Positions 35,488 through 44,116 are shown, numbered from the stretch's first letter. The stretch: DNA of 64,000 nt from Thiohalocapsa sp. (GCF_022340605.1 NZ_JAJDNQ010000023.1:1-64000), one strand, 5' to 3'. Notes: generated by a model not told the origin, from the sequence alone. Made by a program: numbers and translations.

Positions 35488-37269
35488 ATGCGCGTGGTGG
35501 AGCGTGCCGTCTTCGAGCGCATCCGCGGCCGCCTTGTACGGCTCTATGGCGAGGATCAGTTGCCGCGGCTCCTGCAACGGCTGGAACTGGTGGTGGGCCG
35601 CTACGGTGTCGGCGCCCACTGCCTCGACCCGGACGCCGTGCAGGCGCGTTGCCATGGCTGGGATCAGCGCGGCGCCGTGCTCATCGCCTACGGCGACATG
35701 GTGCGGGCAAACGGCGAGGCGCCGCTGGCGACGCTGCGCCGCTTCCTCGGCGATCGGGTCGGCGATGCCGTCTCCACCGTGCACCTGCTGCCGTTTTTTC
35801 CGTACAGCTCTGACGACGGCTTCGCGGTGATCGACTATCGCGCGGTGGACCCGGCGCTCGGCACCTGGGACGACATCGATGCCCTGAGCGGGGACTACCG
35901 CCTGGCGGTGGATCTGGTCATCAATCATGTCTCCGGGCAGAGCGCGTGGTTCCGCGCCTACTGCAACGGTATGGCCCCGGAGCGGCACTACTTCATCGAG
36001 GTGGAGCCCGGCACCGACCTTTCCGCCGTCACCCGCCCGCGCACCACGCCGCTGCTGCGCGCCGTGCAGACCCCCTGCGGCGAGCGCCACGTCTGGGCCA
36101 CTTTCAGTCACGACCAACTGGACGTGGACTTCTCCAACCCGGACGTGCTGTTCGAGTACCTGGACATCCTGCTGCTCTACGTCTACCACGGGGCGGAGCT
36201 CATCCGGCTGGACGCCATCGCTTACCTCTGGAAGCGTATCGGCACCCCGTGCATCCACCTGCCCGAGACCCACGAGATCGTGAAGCTGCTGCGCGACATC
36301 CTGGAGATGCTCGCCCCCGGCGTGCTGCTGCTCACCGAGACCAACGTCCCGCACGCCGAGAACATCAGCTACTTCGGCGCCGGCGACGAGGCACACATGG
36401 TCTACCAGTTCAGCCTGCCACCGCTGCTGCTGCACGCGCTGCACAGCGGTGATGCGAGCTACCTCAGCGACTGGGCGGCCAATCTGGCGCCGCCGCCGCC
36501 GGGCTGCACCTTTTTTAACTTCACCGCATCCCACGACGGCATCGGCGTGCGCCCGCTGGAGGGGCTGCTGCCGCAGGCGGAGCTCGACGCCCTGGTGGCG
36601 GCCATGGAGCAGCGCGGTGGGCTGGTGAGCCGGCGCAGCAACCCTGACGGCTCCGCCACCCCCTACGAGCTCAACATCACCTATTACGACGCCGTCGGCG
36701 TGCCCGGCGACCGGGATGCCTCCATCCGCCGCTTCCTGTGCTCGCAGACCATCGCGATGAGCCTCCAGGGCATTCCCGGCATCTATTTCAACAGCCTGCT
36801 GGGTGGCGGCAACGACTTCGCGGGCGTCGAAGAGAGCGGTCGCGCCCGCAGCATCAATCGGCACAAGTGGACGGAGGCGGAGCTCGCCGCCATGCTCGCG
36901 GAGGACAGCGCGCATCCCGCCGCCCGCGTGTTGCCCGAATACCTGCGCCGACTGCACCTGCGTGGCGCCCAGGCCGCCTTCCACCCCGAGGCGCCCCAGC
37001 ACGTGCTGGATCTGCCGCGGGGCCTGTTCGGCATCCGCCGCACCGGCGCCGACGGCCGGCGGCTCTGGATGATCGCCAACCTCACCGGGCGCACCAGCGG
37101 CTGCGCCATGAGTCGCATCGACCGCCACTGGCAGCGCCACTCCTGGCGCGAGCTCATCGGTGGCTGGGAGGCGGACGCTGCCGAGTGGCCGGATCGTCTT
37201 ACGCTCGAACCGCATCAGGTGGTCTGGCTGGTGCAGGCGGACTCGCCGGTTGAGCTCCGGCCGGGTTAG
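35488..37269 (+). CDS. GH13 subfamily 18-type sugar phosphorylase (sucrose/glucosylglycerate phosphorylase-like)
   Basis: This 593-aa enzyme of the alpha-amylase clan shows the phosphorylase pattern, with LLPFFPYSSDDGFAVIDY near residue 110. The catalytic residues are visible: nucleophile Asp242 in LIRLDAIAYLWK, acid/base Glu284 in LLTETNVPH, and Asp350 in NFTASHDGIG. The family cleaves sucrose, sucrose 6'-phosphate or glucosylglycerate with phosphate to give glucose 1-phosphate. The neighbouring glycosyltransferase and phosphatase make a glycerate or glycerol glycoside more likely than sucrose, but this is inference. Confidence 0.88.
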   Translation: MRVVERAVFERIRGRLVRLYGEDQLPRLLQRLELVVGRYGVGAHCLDPDAVQARCHGWDQRGAVLIAYGDMVRANGEAPLATLRRFLGDRVGDAVSTVHLLPFFPYSSDDGFAVIDYRAVDPALGTWDDIDALSGDYRLAVDLVINHVSGQSAWFRAYCNGMAPERHYFIEVEPGTDLSAVTRPRTTPLLRAVQTPCGERHVWATFSHDQLDVDFSNPDVLFEYLDILLLYVYHGAELIRLDAIAYLWKRIGTPCIHLPETHEIVKLLRDILEMLAPGVLLLTETNVPHAENISYFGAGDEAHMVYQFSLPPLLLHALHSGDASYLSDWAANLAPPPPGCTFFNFTASHDGIGVRPLEGLLPQAELDALVAAMEQRGGLVSRRSNPDGSATPYELNITYYDAVGVPGDRDASIRRFLCSQTIAMSLQGIPGIYFNSLLGGGNDFAGVEESGRARSINRHKWTEAELAAMLAEDSAHPAARVLPEYLRRLHLRGAQAAFHPEAPQHVLDLPRGLFGIRRTGADGRRLWMIANLTGRTSGCAMSRIDRHWQRHSWRELIGGWEADAAEWPDRLTLEPHQVVWLVQADSPVELRPG

Positions 37270-37307
37270 GCTCTGCGCTCTTCTGCGCCCGCCACCCGAG
37301 CCGAGCC

Positions 37308-37886
37308 GTGTCCACCATCGAATCTTTGCTGCTGCGCATCACCGACCGCCTACCCTGCCGCATCATCGATGGCGAGCAGGGCGAGCCCTATCTGGAGCGC
37401 TACTACCTCGCCGGCCTGTTCGGGTGGCATGTCTACCTGCACCGATTCGTGGATTCTGACCCGGACCGCGGCCTGCACGACCATCCCTGGGGGCGCGCCG
37501 CGAGCCTGGTGCTGACCGGCGGCTACGACGAGCTGCGCCTGGCGCGGCCGCCGCGGCCTGGCATGGCCGTGACGGATGTCGCAAAGTTGCCCACTCGCAC
37601 CCGCCATGTCCGCCCCTGGCGGCTCAACCTGCTGCGTGGAAGTGATTATCATCGGGTGGTGCTGCGCGACGGCCGGCCCGCGTGGACGCTGTTCGTACAC
37701 GGGCCGCGGGTCAAGGGCTGGCGCTTTCTGCGTGCTGGCAGCGTCAAGACCATGGCGCGGGATGCCGCGGACTTCCGTCACCGCGACTGGTGGCTCACCG
37801 CGCCCCGCGGACAGGCCGTGCGGGCATTGCGCCGTCACGGGCCGACTGCTGAGCGATCGGCAACATTGGCATCGCAGCACGAGTGA
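37308..37886 (+). CDS. Cupin-like hypothetical protein
   Basis: This 192-aa soluble protein starts at GTG 37308. It has LHDHPWGRAASLVLTGGYDE (the HxH plus later conserved Gly of a small beta-barrel), SDYHRVVLRDGRPAWTLFVHGP and WGF-like packing residues (VKGWRFL). This HDHPW pattern is typical of short cupin-fold proteins of unknown role that may bind a metal. It is 38 nt after the GH13 gene and slightly before the Kunitz lipoprotein gene, so it may belong to either transcription unit. Confidence 0.65.
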   Translation: MSTIESLLLRITDRLPCRIIDGEQGEPYLERYYLAGLFGWHVYLHRFVDSDPDRGLHDHPWGRAASLVLTGGYDELRLARPPRPGMAVTDVAKLPTRTRHVRPWRLNLLRGSDYHRVVLRDGRPAWTLFVHGPRVKGWRFLRAGSVKTMARDAADFRHRDWWLTAPRGQAVRALRRHGPTAERSATLASQHE

Positions 37887-37912
37887 ACGCTAGACCGTCG
37901 ACGGAGCAAACG

Positions 37913-38209
37913 ATGTCCCCGGCCCGTGATGCCAATCCCCTGGTGCCGACGGCCCTCCTGGCCGCCGCGCTGCTCGCCGGCTGCGGCGGTGGCGGCGACA
38001 ACCCGGGCAGCCGCGTGCCGGCAGCCGACAGCCTGCACGTGAGCTGTCTGCAGAAGCCCGACCCCGGTCCCTGCCGTGCCGCCAAGCCGGGTTATTTTTA
38101 TGACTACAAGAGCGACAGCTGCCGGCGCTTCATCTGGGGTGGCTGCCAGGGCAACGTGCCGTTCGAGACGCTGGAGCAGTGTCTGAAGATGTGCAAGGGT
38201 GGGAAATGA
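37913..38209 (+). CDS. Lipoprotein with a Kunitz/BPTI-type protease-inhibitor domain
   Basis: This 98-aa protein starts at the ATG at 37913 with CGGAG seven bases upstream; an overlapping GTG at 37883 is less likely. It has a signal peptide and lipobox LLAG-Cys24, a Gly-rich spacer, then a Kunitz domain at residues 45-94. Its six cysteines (45, 54, 70, 78, 90, 94) are spaced 9-16-8-12-4, against 9-16-8-13-4 in BPTI. The YFYD, RRFIWGGCQG and GPCR segments also match. P1 would be Arg55, predicting inhibition of trypsin-like proteases. It would sit on the periplasmic side of a membrane or on the cell surface. Kunitz domains are mainly animal and are rare in bacteria. Confidence 0.9.
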   Translation: MSPARDANPLVPTALLAAALLAGCGGGGDNPGSRVPAADSLHVSCLQKPDPGPCRAAKPGYFYDYKSDSCRRFIWGGCQGNVPFETLEQCLKMCKGGK

Positions 38210-38307
38210 CGGCGGCGTTGGGCTTACGCTTGCCACACATGCCGGGCTTCGCCGCGCCCGTCCCCCGGCGCCTGCCGGTGCATGGATCGGATTGCTAGAC
38301 TCCGGCT

Positions 38308-39066
38308 ATGGCATCGCGAATTCTCCAATCCCGGTGGTCCCGCATCGGCACGGCGGCCTTGACGGCACTGCTGGCGGCCGCCTGCGACGCCGTCGCCGAC
38401 AACTGGCGGGGCGAGCTCGAGTCCGGCGGGACGATCGTCGTCGATCCGGGCACCCATCGCGCCCTGCGCCAGGATGGCGGCACCACGCGCCAGCTCTGGG
38501 ACGGCGTGCACCGCCTGGAGGACGGCTCGACGGTCATCGTCCGCGACGGCGTCGCGGTGCCCACCGAGGAGATGTATCGTGCCTGGGCCGGCGGTCCCAC
38601 CGCCTCGCCCATCTACGCGGACCGCTGGTGCATGCAACTGGTGCGCAAGACCTGCGGCTTCGACGACGCCTGCGATACCGTCGCCCCCTGCCTGCAGGCG
38701 CGCACCTTGCTGGCGGAAGCCGAGCGTGAGCGGCGCGATCTGGCCATCACCCGCGGGCCGGCCGCGGACACGGTGCGCAGCGCCACCGAACCGCGCTGCC
38801 GGCAGGCACTCGCCGACCCCGCCTTTCCCGCCTGTGCGAGCCTCACCAGTGGCGGCGACAGCCGTTGCCGCGAGCTGGTGCTGAAGGTCTGCGGCGCCAA
38901 GGACGCCTGCGCCGACAGCCCTGCCTGCGACGCGGCGCGTCAGCTCCAGTCGCTGGAGACCGACGAGCGCCTCACCGTCGCGGACCCGGCGGCGCTGACG
39001 GGCACCGGTCAGCAGTGCCTGGAGGCCCTGCACAACGACTTCTTTGTCGCCTGCGACACGCCCTGA
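38308..39066 (+). CDS. Cys-rich lipoprotein with a duplicated cysteine module
   Basis: This 252-aa protein has a signal peptide with lipobox LAAA-Cys26 and then a beta-rich stretch (DPGTHRALRQDGGTTRQLWDG). Two related Cys modules follow: Cys108/116/122/128 and Cys187/195/201/207 share the exact spacing C-x7-C-x5-C-x5-C. Each is followed by a pair with spacing C-x11-C (164/176 and 237/249). This A-B-A-B arrangement indicates an internal duplication stabilised by disulfides in the periplasm. No family is recognised. It lies between the Kunitz lipoprotein and an AAA ATPase on the same strand. Confidence 0.75.
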   Translation: MASRILQSRWSRIGTAALTALLAAACDAVADNWRGELESGGTIVVDPGTHRALRQDGGTTRQLWDGVHRLEDGSTVIVRDGVAVPTEEMYRAWAGGPTASPIYADRWCMQLVRKTCGFDDACDTVAPCLQARTLLAEAERERRDLAITRGPAADTVRSATEPRCRQALADPAFPACASLTSGGDSRCRELVLKVCGAKDACADSPACDAARQLQSLETDERLTVADPAALTGTGQQCLEALHNDFFVACDTP

Positions 39067-39076
39067 GCGGCCGTCC

Positions 39077-40561
39077 ATGCGCTCGGACCTGCATGACCTG
39101 CAGCTCATGCTGCGCTCCGAGACCCCGCTCTTGCTCATCGAGTCCCGGGAGGAACCGCGCATCCTGAATCTGTTCCTGCGGATCGGTGGCGGGCGCAGCG
39201 AGCCCGTATTCTGCTGGACCGTCACCGATGGCCTGCGCCCGGCGAGCTATGGTCTGCCGCAGCCGCAGTTGGCGGACCCGGCCGAGGCGCTACGGCACAT
39301 CAAGGCGACCACCCAGTCCGGCATCTATGTGTTGCTGGATTTCCATCCCTTTCTCGACCACCCGCTCCACGTGCGGCTGATCAAAGAAATCGCGCAGGAC
39401 TTCCACACGGCCCCGCGGCGCCTGGTGCTGCTGAGCCATGCGCTGATGACGCCGCCAGAGCTCAAGCACCTCGCCGCCCGCGTCGAGCTGAGCCTGCCGG
39501 ATCGTCGGCGGCTACTGGCGCTGATCCGTGAGGAGGCGCAGGCGTGGCAGCACGCGGGACCGAACCGCAGCTTCCGCGCCAATCGCGATGCGGTCGAGCA
39601 GCTTTCGCGCAACCTGCTCGGCATCACCGAGTCCGACGCTCGCCGGCTGATCCGCAACGCCATCCGCAACGACGGCGCCATCACCGAGTCCGACGTCGCC
39701 GACGTCACCCGCGCCAAGTACAAGCTGTTGAGCCCGGAGGGTGCGGTCGCGTTCGAATACGACACCGCGAGCTTCGCCGACGTGGCGGGGCTGCACAACC
39801 TCAAGCGCTTCGTGGATCGCCGCCGCGCCGCCTTCCTCGATGGCGGGGGGAGCGATGCAGGGGTTGGCACCGACGTGCCCAAGGGCATCATGCTGCTCGG
39901 CGTGCAGGGTGGTGGCAAGAGCCTCGCCGCCAAGGCCGTCGCCGGGCGGCTCGGCGTGCCGCTGCTGCGGCTCGACTTCGGCGCCCTCTACAACAAGTAC
40001 ATCGGCGAGAGCGAGCGCAACCTGCGCGAGGCGCTGCGCACCGCCGATGTCATGGCCCCCTGCGTGCTATGGTGCGACGAGATCGAAAAGGGCATCGCCA
40101 GCGGCCAGGGCGACGAGGGCACGCCCATGCGGCTGCTCGGCGCGCTGCTCACCTGGATGGCGGAGCGTACGACGCGGGTCTTCCTGGTAGCCACATCCAA
40201 CGATATCTCCGGCCTGCCGCCCGAGCTCGTGCGCAAGGGGCGGCTCGACGAGATCTTTTTCGTCGACCTGCCGGACGCCGAGGTGCGTGCCGAAATCTTC
40301 CGCATCCACCTGGCGAAGCGAGGGCTGGACCCGGCGCAGTTCGACCTGGGGCGCCTGGCCGAGGCCAGTGCGGGCTTCACCGGCGCTGGCCTCGAGCAGG
40401 CCGTGGTCTCGGCGCGCTACGCCGCCCGCGCCGAGGATCGGGCGCCGGATACCGACGCGGTGCTCGCGGAGTTGGCCGCCACCCAGCCCCTGTCGGTGGT
40501 CATGGGCGAGCGGATCGCGCAGCTTCGGGCGTGGGCGCTGGAACGGACAGTATCCGCCTGA
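39077..40561 (+). CDS. Ycf46-like AAA ATPase
   Basis: This 494-aa protein has a helical N-terminal domain (about 1-190, beginning MRSDLHDLQLMLRSETPLLLIES) typical of the Ycf46 family and a C-terminal AAA domain. Walker A is GVQGGGKSLAAKA, Walker B CVLWCDEIEKG, and the second region of homology VRKGRLDEIFFVDLP provides the arginine-finger area. The ATG at 39077 fits the family start; an earlier ATG overlaps the preceding gene. Ycf46-type ATPases in cyanobacteria are linked to photosynthesis or carbon regulation; their proteobacterial role is unclear. Confidence 0.88.
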   Translation: MRSDLHDLQLMLRSETPLLLIESREEPRILNLFLRIGGGRSEPVFCWTVTDGLRPASYGLPQPQLADPAEALRHIKATTQSGIYVLLDFHPFLDHPLHVRLIKEIAQDFHTAPRRLVLLSHALMTPPELKHLAARVELSLPDRRRLLALIREEAQAWQHAGPNRSFRANRDAVEQLSRNLLGITESDARRLIRNAIRNDGAITESDVADVTRAKYKLLSPEGAVAFEYDTASFADVAGLHNLKRFVDRRRAAFLDGGGSDAGVGTDVPKGIMLLGVQGGGKSLAAKAVAGRLGVPLLRLDFGALYNKYIGESERNLREALRTADVMAPCVLWCDEIEKGIASGQGDEGTPMRLLGALLTWMAERTTRVFLVATSNDISGLPPELVRKGRLDEIFFVDLPDAEVRAEIFRIHLAKRGLDPAQFDLGRLAEASAGFTGAGLEQAVVSARYAARAEDRAPDTDAVLAELAATQPLSVVMGERIAQLRAWALERTVSA

Positions 40562-40662
40562 GCAGCCTCGGTGCCGGAGACGCGTCGGGCTCGCGGCACA
40601 TGGTGCGGCGCGCGCCGACGCGGTCCGGCGCCGGGGATGGTTTCCGACAAGGGGGGATGCTG

Positions 40663-40929
40663 ATGTTGAGCGCGGCCGAGCCATCCAGGTCCTGGCCGCT
40701 CGTACTGGCGCTGGCGCTGATGGTGGTGCCAGCCGTCGCGTTTGCCGAGGCGCAGTCAGGGCGCGTCCTGCACGTCGGGCCGGCTCGTCGTCGCCGGCAA
40801 CCTGTTTCGCAGCGAGGGCACGCCCGCCGTGTTCGTGCGCAACTTTCCAAAACGGTCAAGGCGACGCTCGGCCACAACGCGCTCCACGGGGATGTGACCC
40901 CATTGCAAGGGCTCGGTCGGGTGCGTTGA
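40663..40929 (+). pseudogene. Signal-peptide-bearing short frame, probably a gene remnant
   Basis: Translation from the ATG at 40663 (GGGGGG six bases upstream) gives a convincing signal peptide (SWPLVLALALMVVPAVAFA) and then only ~60 Arg-rich, low-complexity residues. In another frame over the same DNA the sequence reads LVVAGNLFRSEGTPAVFVRN, which looks more like real protein, so a frameshift or truncation near 40770 is likely. The region 40562-41049 otherwise shows no supportable gene. Confidence 0.35.
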
Positions 40930-41049
40930 GTGCCCGGCAACCGGCCTTACAATCCCGACTGAGGCCGTCCGCGCCTGTTCGCGGGCGTAGAATCGAAACC
41001 GGTCCGCCCCCGGGTGGGTGCCGTATCGATGATCTAGCGAGAGGCCATC

Positions 41050-42042
41050 GTGGAATACAAGGATTACTACAAGATCCTCGGCGTCGCGCGAGACGCGGGC
41101 CAGGACGATATCAAGCGCGCCTATCGCAAGCTCGCGCGCAAGTATCATCCGGACGTCAGCAAGGAGCCCGATGCGGAGGCGCGCTTCAAGGAGGTCAACG
41201 AGGCCAACGAGGTCCTGAAGGACCCAGAAAAGCGCGCCCAATACGACGCCCTCGGCACTGGCTGGCACGCCGGCGACGAGTTCCGTCCGCCGCCCGGCTA
41301 TGGGGCACGCGAAGGCGCCGCCGGTGGCCGCTGGCAACGTGCCGAGCGCATGTCGCCGGAGGAGGCGGCGCAGTTCAGCGACTTCTTCTCCAGCATCTTC
41401 GGTGACTTGGGTGGCATGGGCGGCGGTATGGGCGGCGACGGCGGCTTTGGTGGGCGGACCGGTGGCTTTTCGGCGCGCGGCGCGGATCAGACCGCGCGGG
41501 TACGCATCTCGCTGGAGGACGCCTACCGCGGTGCTACCCGGCAGCTCACCCTCGAAGTGCCCGAGGTCGACGCCCAGGGCCATCTCAAGACGCGCAAGCG
41601 CACCCTCAACGTGCGCATCCCGGCCGGTGTCACCGAGGGGCAGCAGATCCGCCTCGCCGGTCAGGCCGGGGCGGGCGTCGGCGGCGGCGAGGCCGGTGAC
41701 CTGTACCTGGAGGTGGAATTCGCGCCGCATCCCATCTTCCGTGCCGAGGGGCGGGATATCCACCTGCGCCTGCCCATCGCGCCCTGGGAGGCCGCACTCG
41801 GTGCCACCGTGTCGGTGCCGACGCTGGGCGGCAAGGTGAGCCTCAAGGTTCCCGCCGGTGCCCAGAGCAGCCAGCGCCTGCGGCTGAAGGGCCGCGGGCT
41901 GCCGGGCAAGACCCCCGGAGATGCCTATGTGCAGCTCGAGATCGTCAACCCGCCGGCGAAGGACGCCGACGCCAAGGCGGCATTCGAATCCCTCGCCGAG
42001 CGCTTCAAAGCGTTCAATCCACGTGCCAAGCTGGGGGGCTGA
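41050..42042 (+). CDS. cbpA: DnaJ-class co-chaperone CbpA
   Basis: This 330-aa type II Hsp40 has an N-terminal J domain ([12 protein letters not shown] ... KYHPDVSKE, intact HPD), a Gly-rich linker ([13 protein letters not shown]), and two C-terminal substrate-binding domains without the DnaJ zinc-finger repeats. It stimulates DnaK. Translation starts at a GTG (41050). The CbpM modulator follows 3 nt after the stop, which confirms CbpA over other J proteins. Confidence 0.95.
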   Translation: MEYKDYYKILGVARDAGQDDIKRAYRKLARKYHPDVSKEPDAEARFKEVNEANEVLKDPEKRAQYDALGTGWHAGDEFRPPPGYGAREGAAGGRWQRAERMSPEEAAQFSDFFSSIFGDLGGMGGGMGGDGGFGGRTGGFSARGADQTARVRISLEDAYRGATRQLTLEVPEVDAQGHLKTRKRTLNVRIPAGVTEGQQIRLAGQAGAGVGGGEAGDLYLEVEFAPHPIFRAEGRDIHLRLPIAPWEAALGATVSVPTLGGKVSLKVPAGAQSSQRLRLKGRGLPGKTPGDAYVQLEIVNPPAKDADAKAAFESLAERFKAFNPRAKLGG

Positions 42043-42045
42043 GCC

Positions 42046-42387
42046 ATGACACAGCAGCCGAACGGACTGGAAGGCGAGCTCCTGGACGAGCAGCGGGCGC
42101 TCGCCCTCAACGAGCTCTTGCGCGTCTGCGGTGTCAGTGCAGAGCAGGTGCGCGCCATGGTCGCCGAGGGCATGTTGCACCCGCGCGGCGACGCGCCGGA
42201 GCGATGGATCTTTCGCGGCGTCGAGGTGGTCCGCGTGCGCCGCGCGGTGCGCCTGCAGCGCGACCTGGAGCTGAACCTGCCCGGCACCGCACTGGCGCTC
42301 GACCTCATCGAAGAAATCCAGCAACTGCGCTGTCGCGTGCACCGGCTGGAGCAGCAACTCGGCGGCTGGACCGATGCCGACGTCTGA
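42046..42387 (+). CDS. cbpM: Chaperone modulator CbpM
   Basis: This 113-aa protein binds the J domain of CbpA and inhibits its co-chaperone and DNA-binding activity. It has the MerR-like helical fold, with LNELLRVCGVSAEQVRAMV and VVRVRRAVRLQRDLELNLPG, then a C-terminal coiled coil (LIEEIQQLRCRVHRLEQQL). It is coupled to cbpA with a 3-nt gap. Confidence 0.9.
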   Translation: MTQQPNGLEGELLDEQRALALNELLRVCGVSAEQVRAMVAEGMLHPRGDAPERWIFRGVEVVRVRRAVRLQRDLELNLPGTALALDLIEEIQQLRCRVHRLEQQLGGWTDADV

Positions 42388-42448
42388 GGGCGTCGTGCGG
42401 AGGGTGCAATAAGGTTGCTTCAGATCCAGGTCTGATGCGTTGTCCCGG

Positions 42449-42500
42449 GAGCGCCGGTATCTTGCCGGCAACTGGGATTGGCGGCTTCCAGCCGCCGGCG
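42449..42500. repeat. Twin-hairpin intergenic element
   Basis: Two hairpins stand close together: GCCGG-tatcttg-CCGGC (42453-42469) and GGCGGC-ttcca-GCCGCC (42480-42496). Read in frame this gives the SAGILPA/GGFQPP pattern that I recall from many bacterial interspersed intergenic repeats. No coding evidence is seen in 42388-42758 beyond this and the 27-bp array. Confidence 0.55.
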
Positions 42501-42666
42501 TCAGACGACGGGAGAGGATCAGCAGATCGGTTCGGCTGGGCGGCGTATCCGCGTGCGCAGGCGAGGCCCGGCTTGCGCTCCGCGCCGTGCTGGTTGTCGT
42601 TTCTTGCTGCGGGTTTCTGGGGGCGCCTTTGATGCCGTGCGTCTGGCATTGAGCCGGCCGCACGGC

Positions 42667-42747
42667 GAGCCGAGCGGAACTCGGCGCCCCCAGGAGCCGA
42701 GTGCAACTTGGCGGCCCCGGGAGCAGGGTGGAACTCAGCGGCCCCGT
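42667..42747. repeat. Three degenerate 27-bp tandem copies downstream of smpB
   Basis: The copies begin at 42667, 42694 and 42721 with the shared core GAGC-GAG-G-AACT-GGCG-CCCC. They differ at several positions, so the array is old or under weak constraint. It lies just past the smpB stop codon (minus strand). Apart from being GC-rich it has no terminator shape. Confidence 0.65.
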
Positions 42748-42758
42748 CGCCGCTCGCG

Positions 42759-43238
42759 TCAGCCCTGCTTGAAGAGGCGCTCCTTCTCGCGCGCCCAGTC
42801 GCGATCTTTCTCGGTGGCGCGCTTGTCGTGGAGCTTCTTGCCCTTGGCGAGGCCGATCTCGAGCTTGGCGCGGCCGCGCTTCCAGTACAGGGCCGTGGGT
42901 ACCAGCGTGTAGCCGGCACGCTCGGTCTGGCCGATGAGACGGTTCAGCTCGCTGCGTTTCAGCAACAGCTTGCGCGTGCGGGTGGGCTCCGGGTTGACGT
43001 GGGTGGAGGCGGACGGCAGCGCGGAAATGTGGGCGCCGATGAGATAGGCCTCGCCGCGCAGGATCTTCACGTAGCTCTCCTTGAGCTGGACGCGGCCTGC
43101 CCGCATGCCCTTGACCTCCCAGCCCTCCAGCGCGATGCCGCATTCCAGGCGCTGCTCGATGTGGTACTCGTGCGACGCCTTCTTGTTCAGGGCAATGGTG
43201 TTGCCGCCGCCGGTCTGCTTCTTTTTTCCCTTGGCCAT
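42759..43238 (-). CDS. smpB: SsrA-binding protein SmpB
   Basis: This 159-aa partner of tmRNA rescues stalled ribosomes by trans-translation. The OB-fold core is clear ([52 protein letters not shown]). The basic C-terminal tail ([19 protein letters not shown]) inserts into the mRNA channel. The ssrA gene is not in the window. It is divergent from tpiA. Confidence 0.97.
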   Translation of the reverse strand: MAKGKKKQTGGGNTIALNKKASHEYHIEQRLECGIALEGWEVKGMRAGRVQLKESYVKILRGEAYLIGAHISALPSASTHVNPEPTRTRKLLLKRSELNRLIGQTERAGYTLVPTALYWKRGRAKLEIGLAKGKKLHDKRATEKDRDWAREKERLFKQG

Positions 43239-43354
43239 CCGAGGAAGTGTAAGCTAATGCCCTTGTCTGTTGGAAGTCGTTCGCGCGCTCCGCGCTTGTT
43301 GCGCACCGGCCTCCGTAACGCTACACTTGTCGGCTTTTCAGCGGGAGATTATCG

Positions 43355-44116
43355 ATGCGACGGCCTCTGATTGCTGGCAACTGGAAGATGAACGGCACCA
43401 AGGCCGACGCCGCGGAATTGGTTCGGGGCATCGTCGCCGGCGTCTCCGGGATGCAGAAGACCGATGTGGCCGTCTGCCCGCCGTTTCCATATCTATACCT
43501 GGTCGAAGAACTGCTGCAGGGCACGGCCATTGGCTGGGGCTCGCAGGACGTCTCCTGCGAAGATGGGGGCGCCTTCACCGGACAGGTGTCGGCGGCCATG
43601 CTGAAGGATTTCGGCTGCCGTTATGCCATCGTCGGCCACTCCGAGCGCCGCCAGCTCAACGGCGAGACGGACGGGGTGATCGCGCGCAAGTATGCGCAAG
43701 CGGTGGCCAACGGCCTCGTGCCCATCCTCTGCGTCGGCGAGACCCTGGAAGAGCGTGAGCAGGGCAAGACCGAAGAGGTGGTCGCCAAGCACATCGACGG
43801 CGTCCTGAATCTGGAAGGCGTCGATGCCTATGCGCACGGCGTGGTGGCCTACGAGCCGGTCTGGGCCATCGGCACCGGTGTCACCGCCACCCCGGCACAG
43901 GCGCAGGAGGTGCACGCCTTTCTGCGAGAGCGCATCGCCAAGAAGAGCAAGGAAATTGCCAAGGGCTTGCGGATTCTGTACGGCGGCAGCATGAAGCCCG
44001 GCAACGCGGCCGAGCTGATTGGCCAGCCGGACATCGACGGCGGCCTGATCGGCGGCGCCTCGCTGAATGCGGCCGATTTCGTGGCCATTTGCCAGGCTGG
44101 CGAAGATAATGCCTGA
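43355..44116 (+). CDS. tpiA: Triosephosphate isomerase
   Basis: This 253-aa TIM barrel interconverts dihydroxyacetone phosphate and glyceraldehyde 3-phosphate. It begins MRRPLIAGNWKMNGTK, with the catalytic Lys in GNWKMN, His in IVGHSERR and Glu in AYEPVWAIGTG; the phosphate loop is ILYGGSMKPGN. The start and length are canonical. It leads the tpiA-secG-tRNA(Leu)-nuo arrangement found in many gammaproteobacteria. Confidence 0.98.
   Translation: MRRPLIAGNWKMNGTKADAAELVRGIVAGVSGMQKTDVAVCPPFPYLYLVEELLQGTAIGWGSQDVSCEDGGAFTGQVSAAMLKDFGCRYAIVGHSERRQLNGETDGVIARKYAQAVANGLVPILCVGETLEEREQGKTEEVVAKHIDGVLNLEGVDAYAHGVVAYEPVWAIGTGVTATPAQAQEVHAFLRERIAKKSKEIAKGLRILYGGSMKPGNAAELIGQPDIDGGLIGGASLNAADFVAICQAGEDNA

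Noticed and set aside
35488-37269. Amylosucrase or trehalose synthase
   Set aside because: The FFPYSSDDGF pattern, the length and the absence of the amylosucrase N-terminal domain favour the phosphorylase subgroup.
40756-43143. 795-codon minus-strand frame across cbpA, cbpM and smpB
   Set aside because: It runs antisense to well-supported genes and through intergenic repeats, with no recognisable domain.
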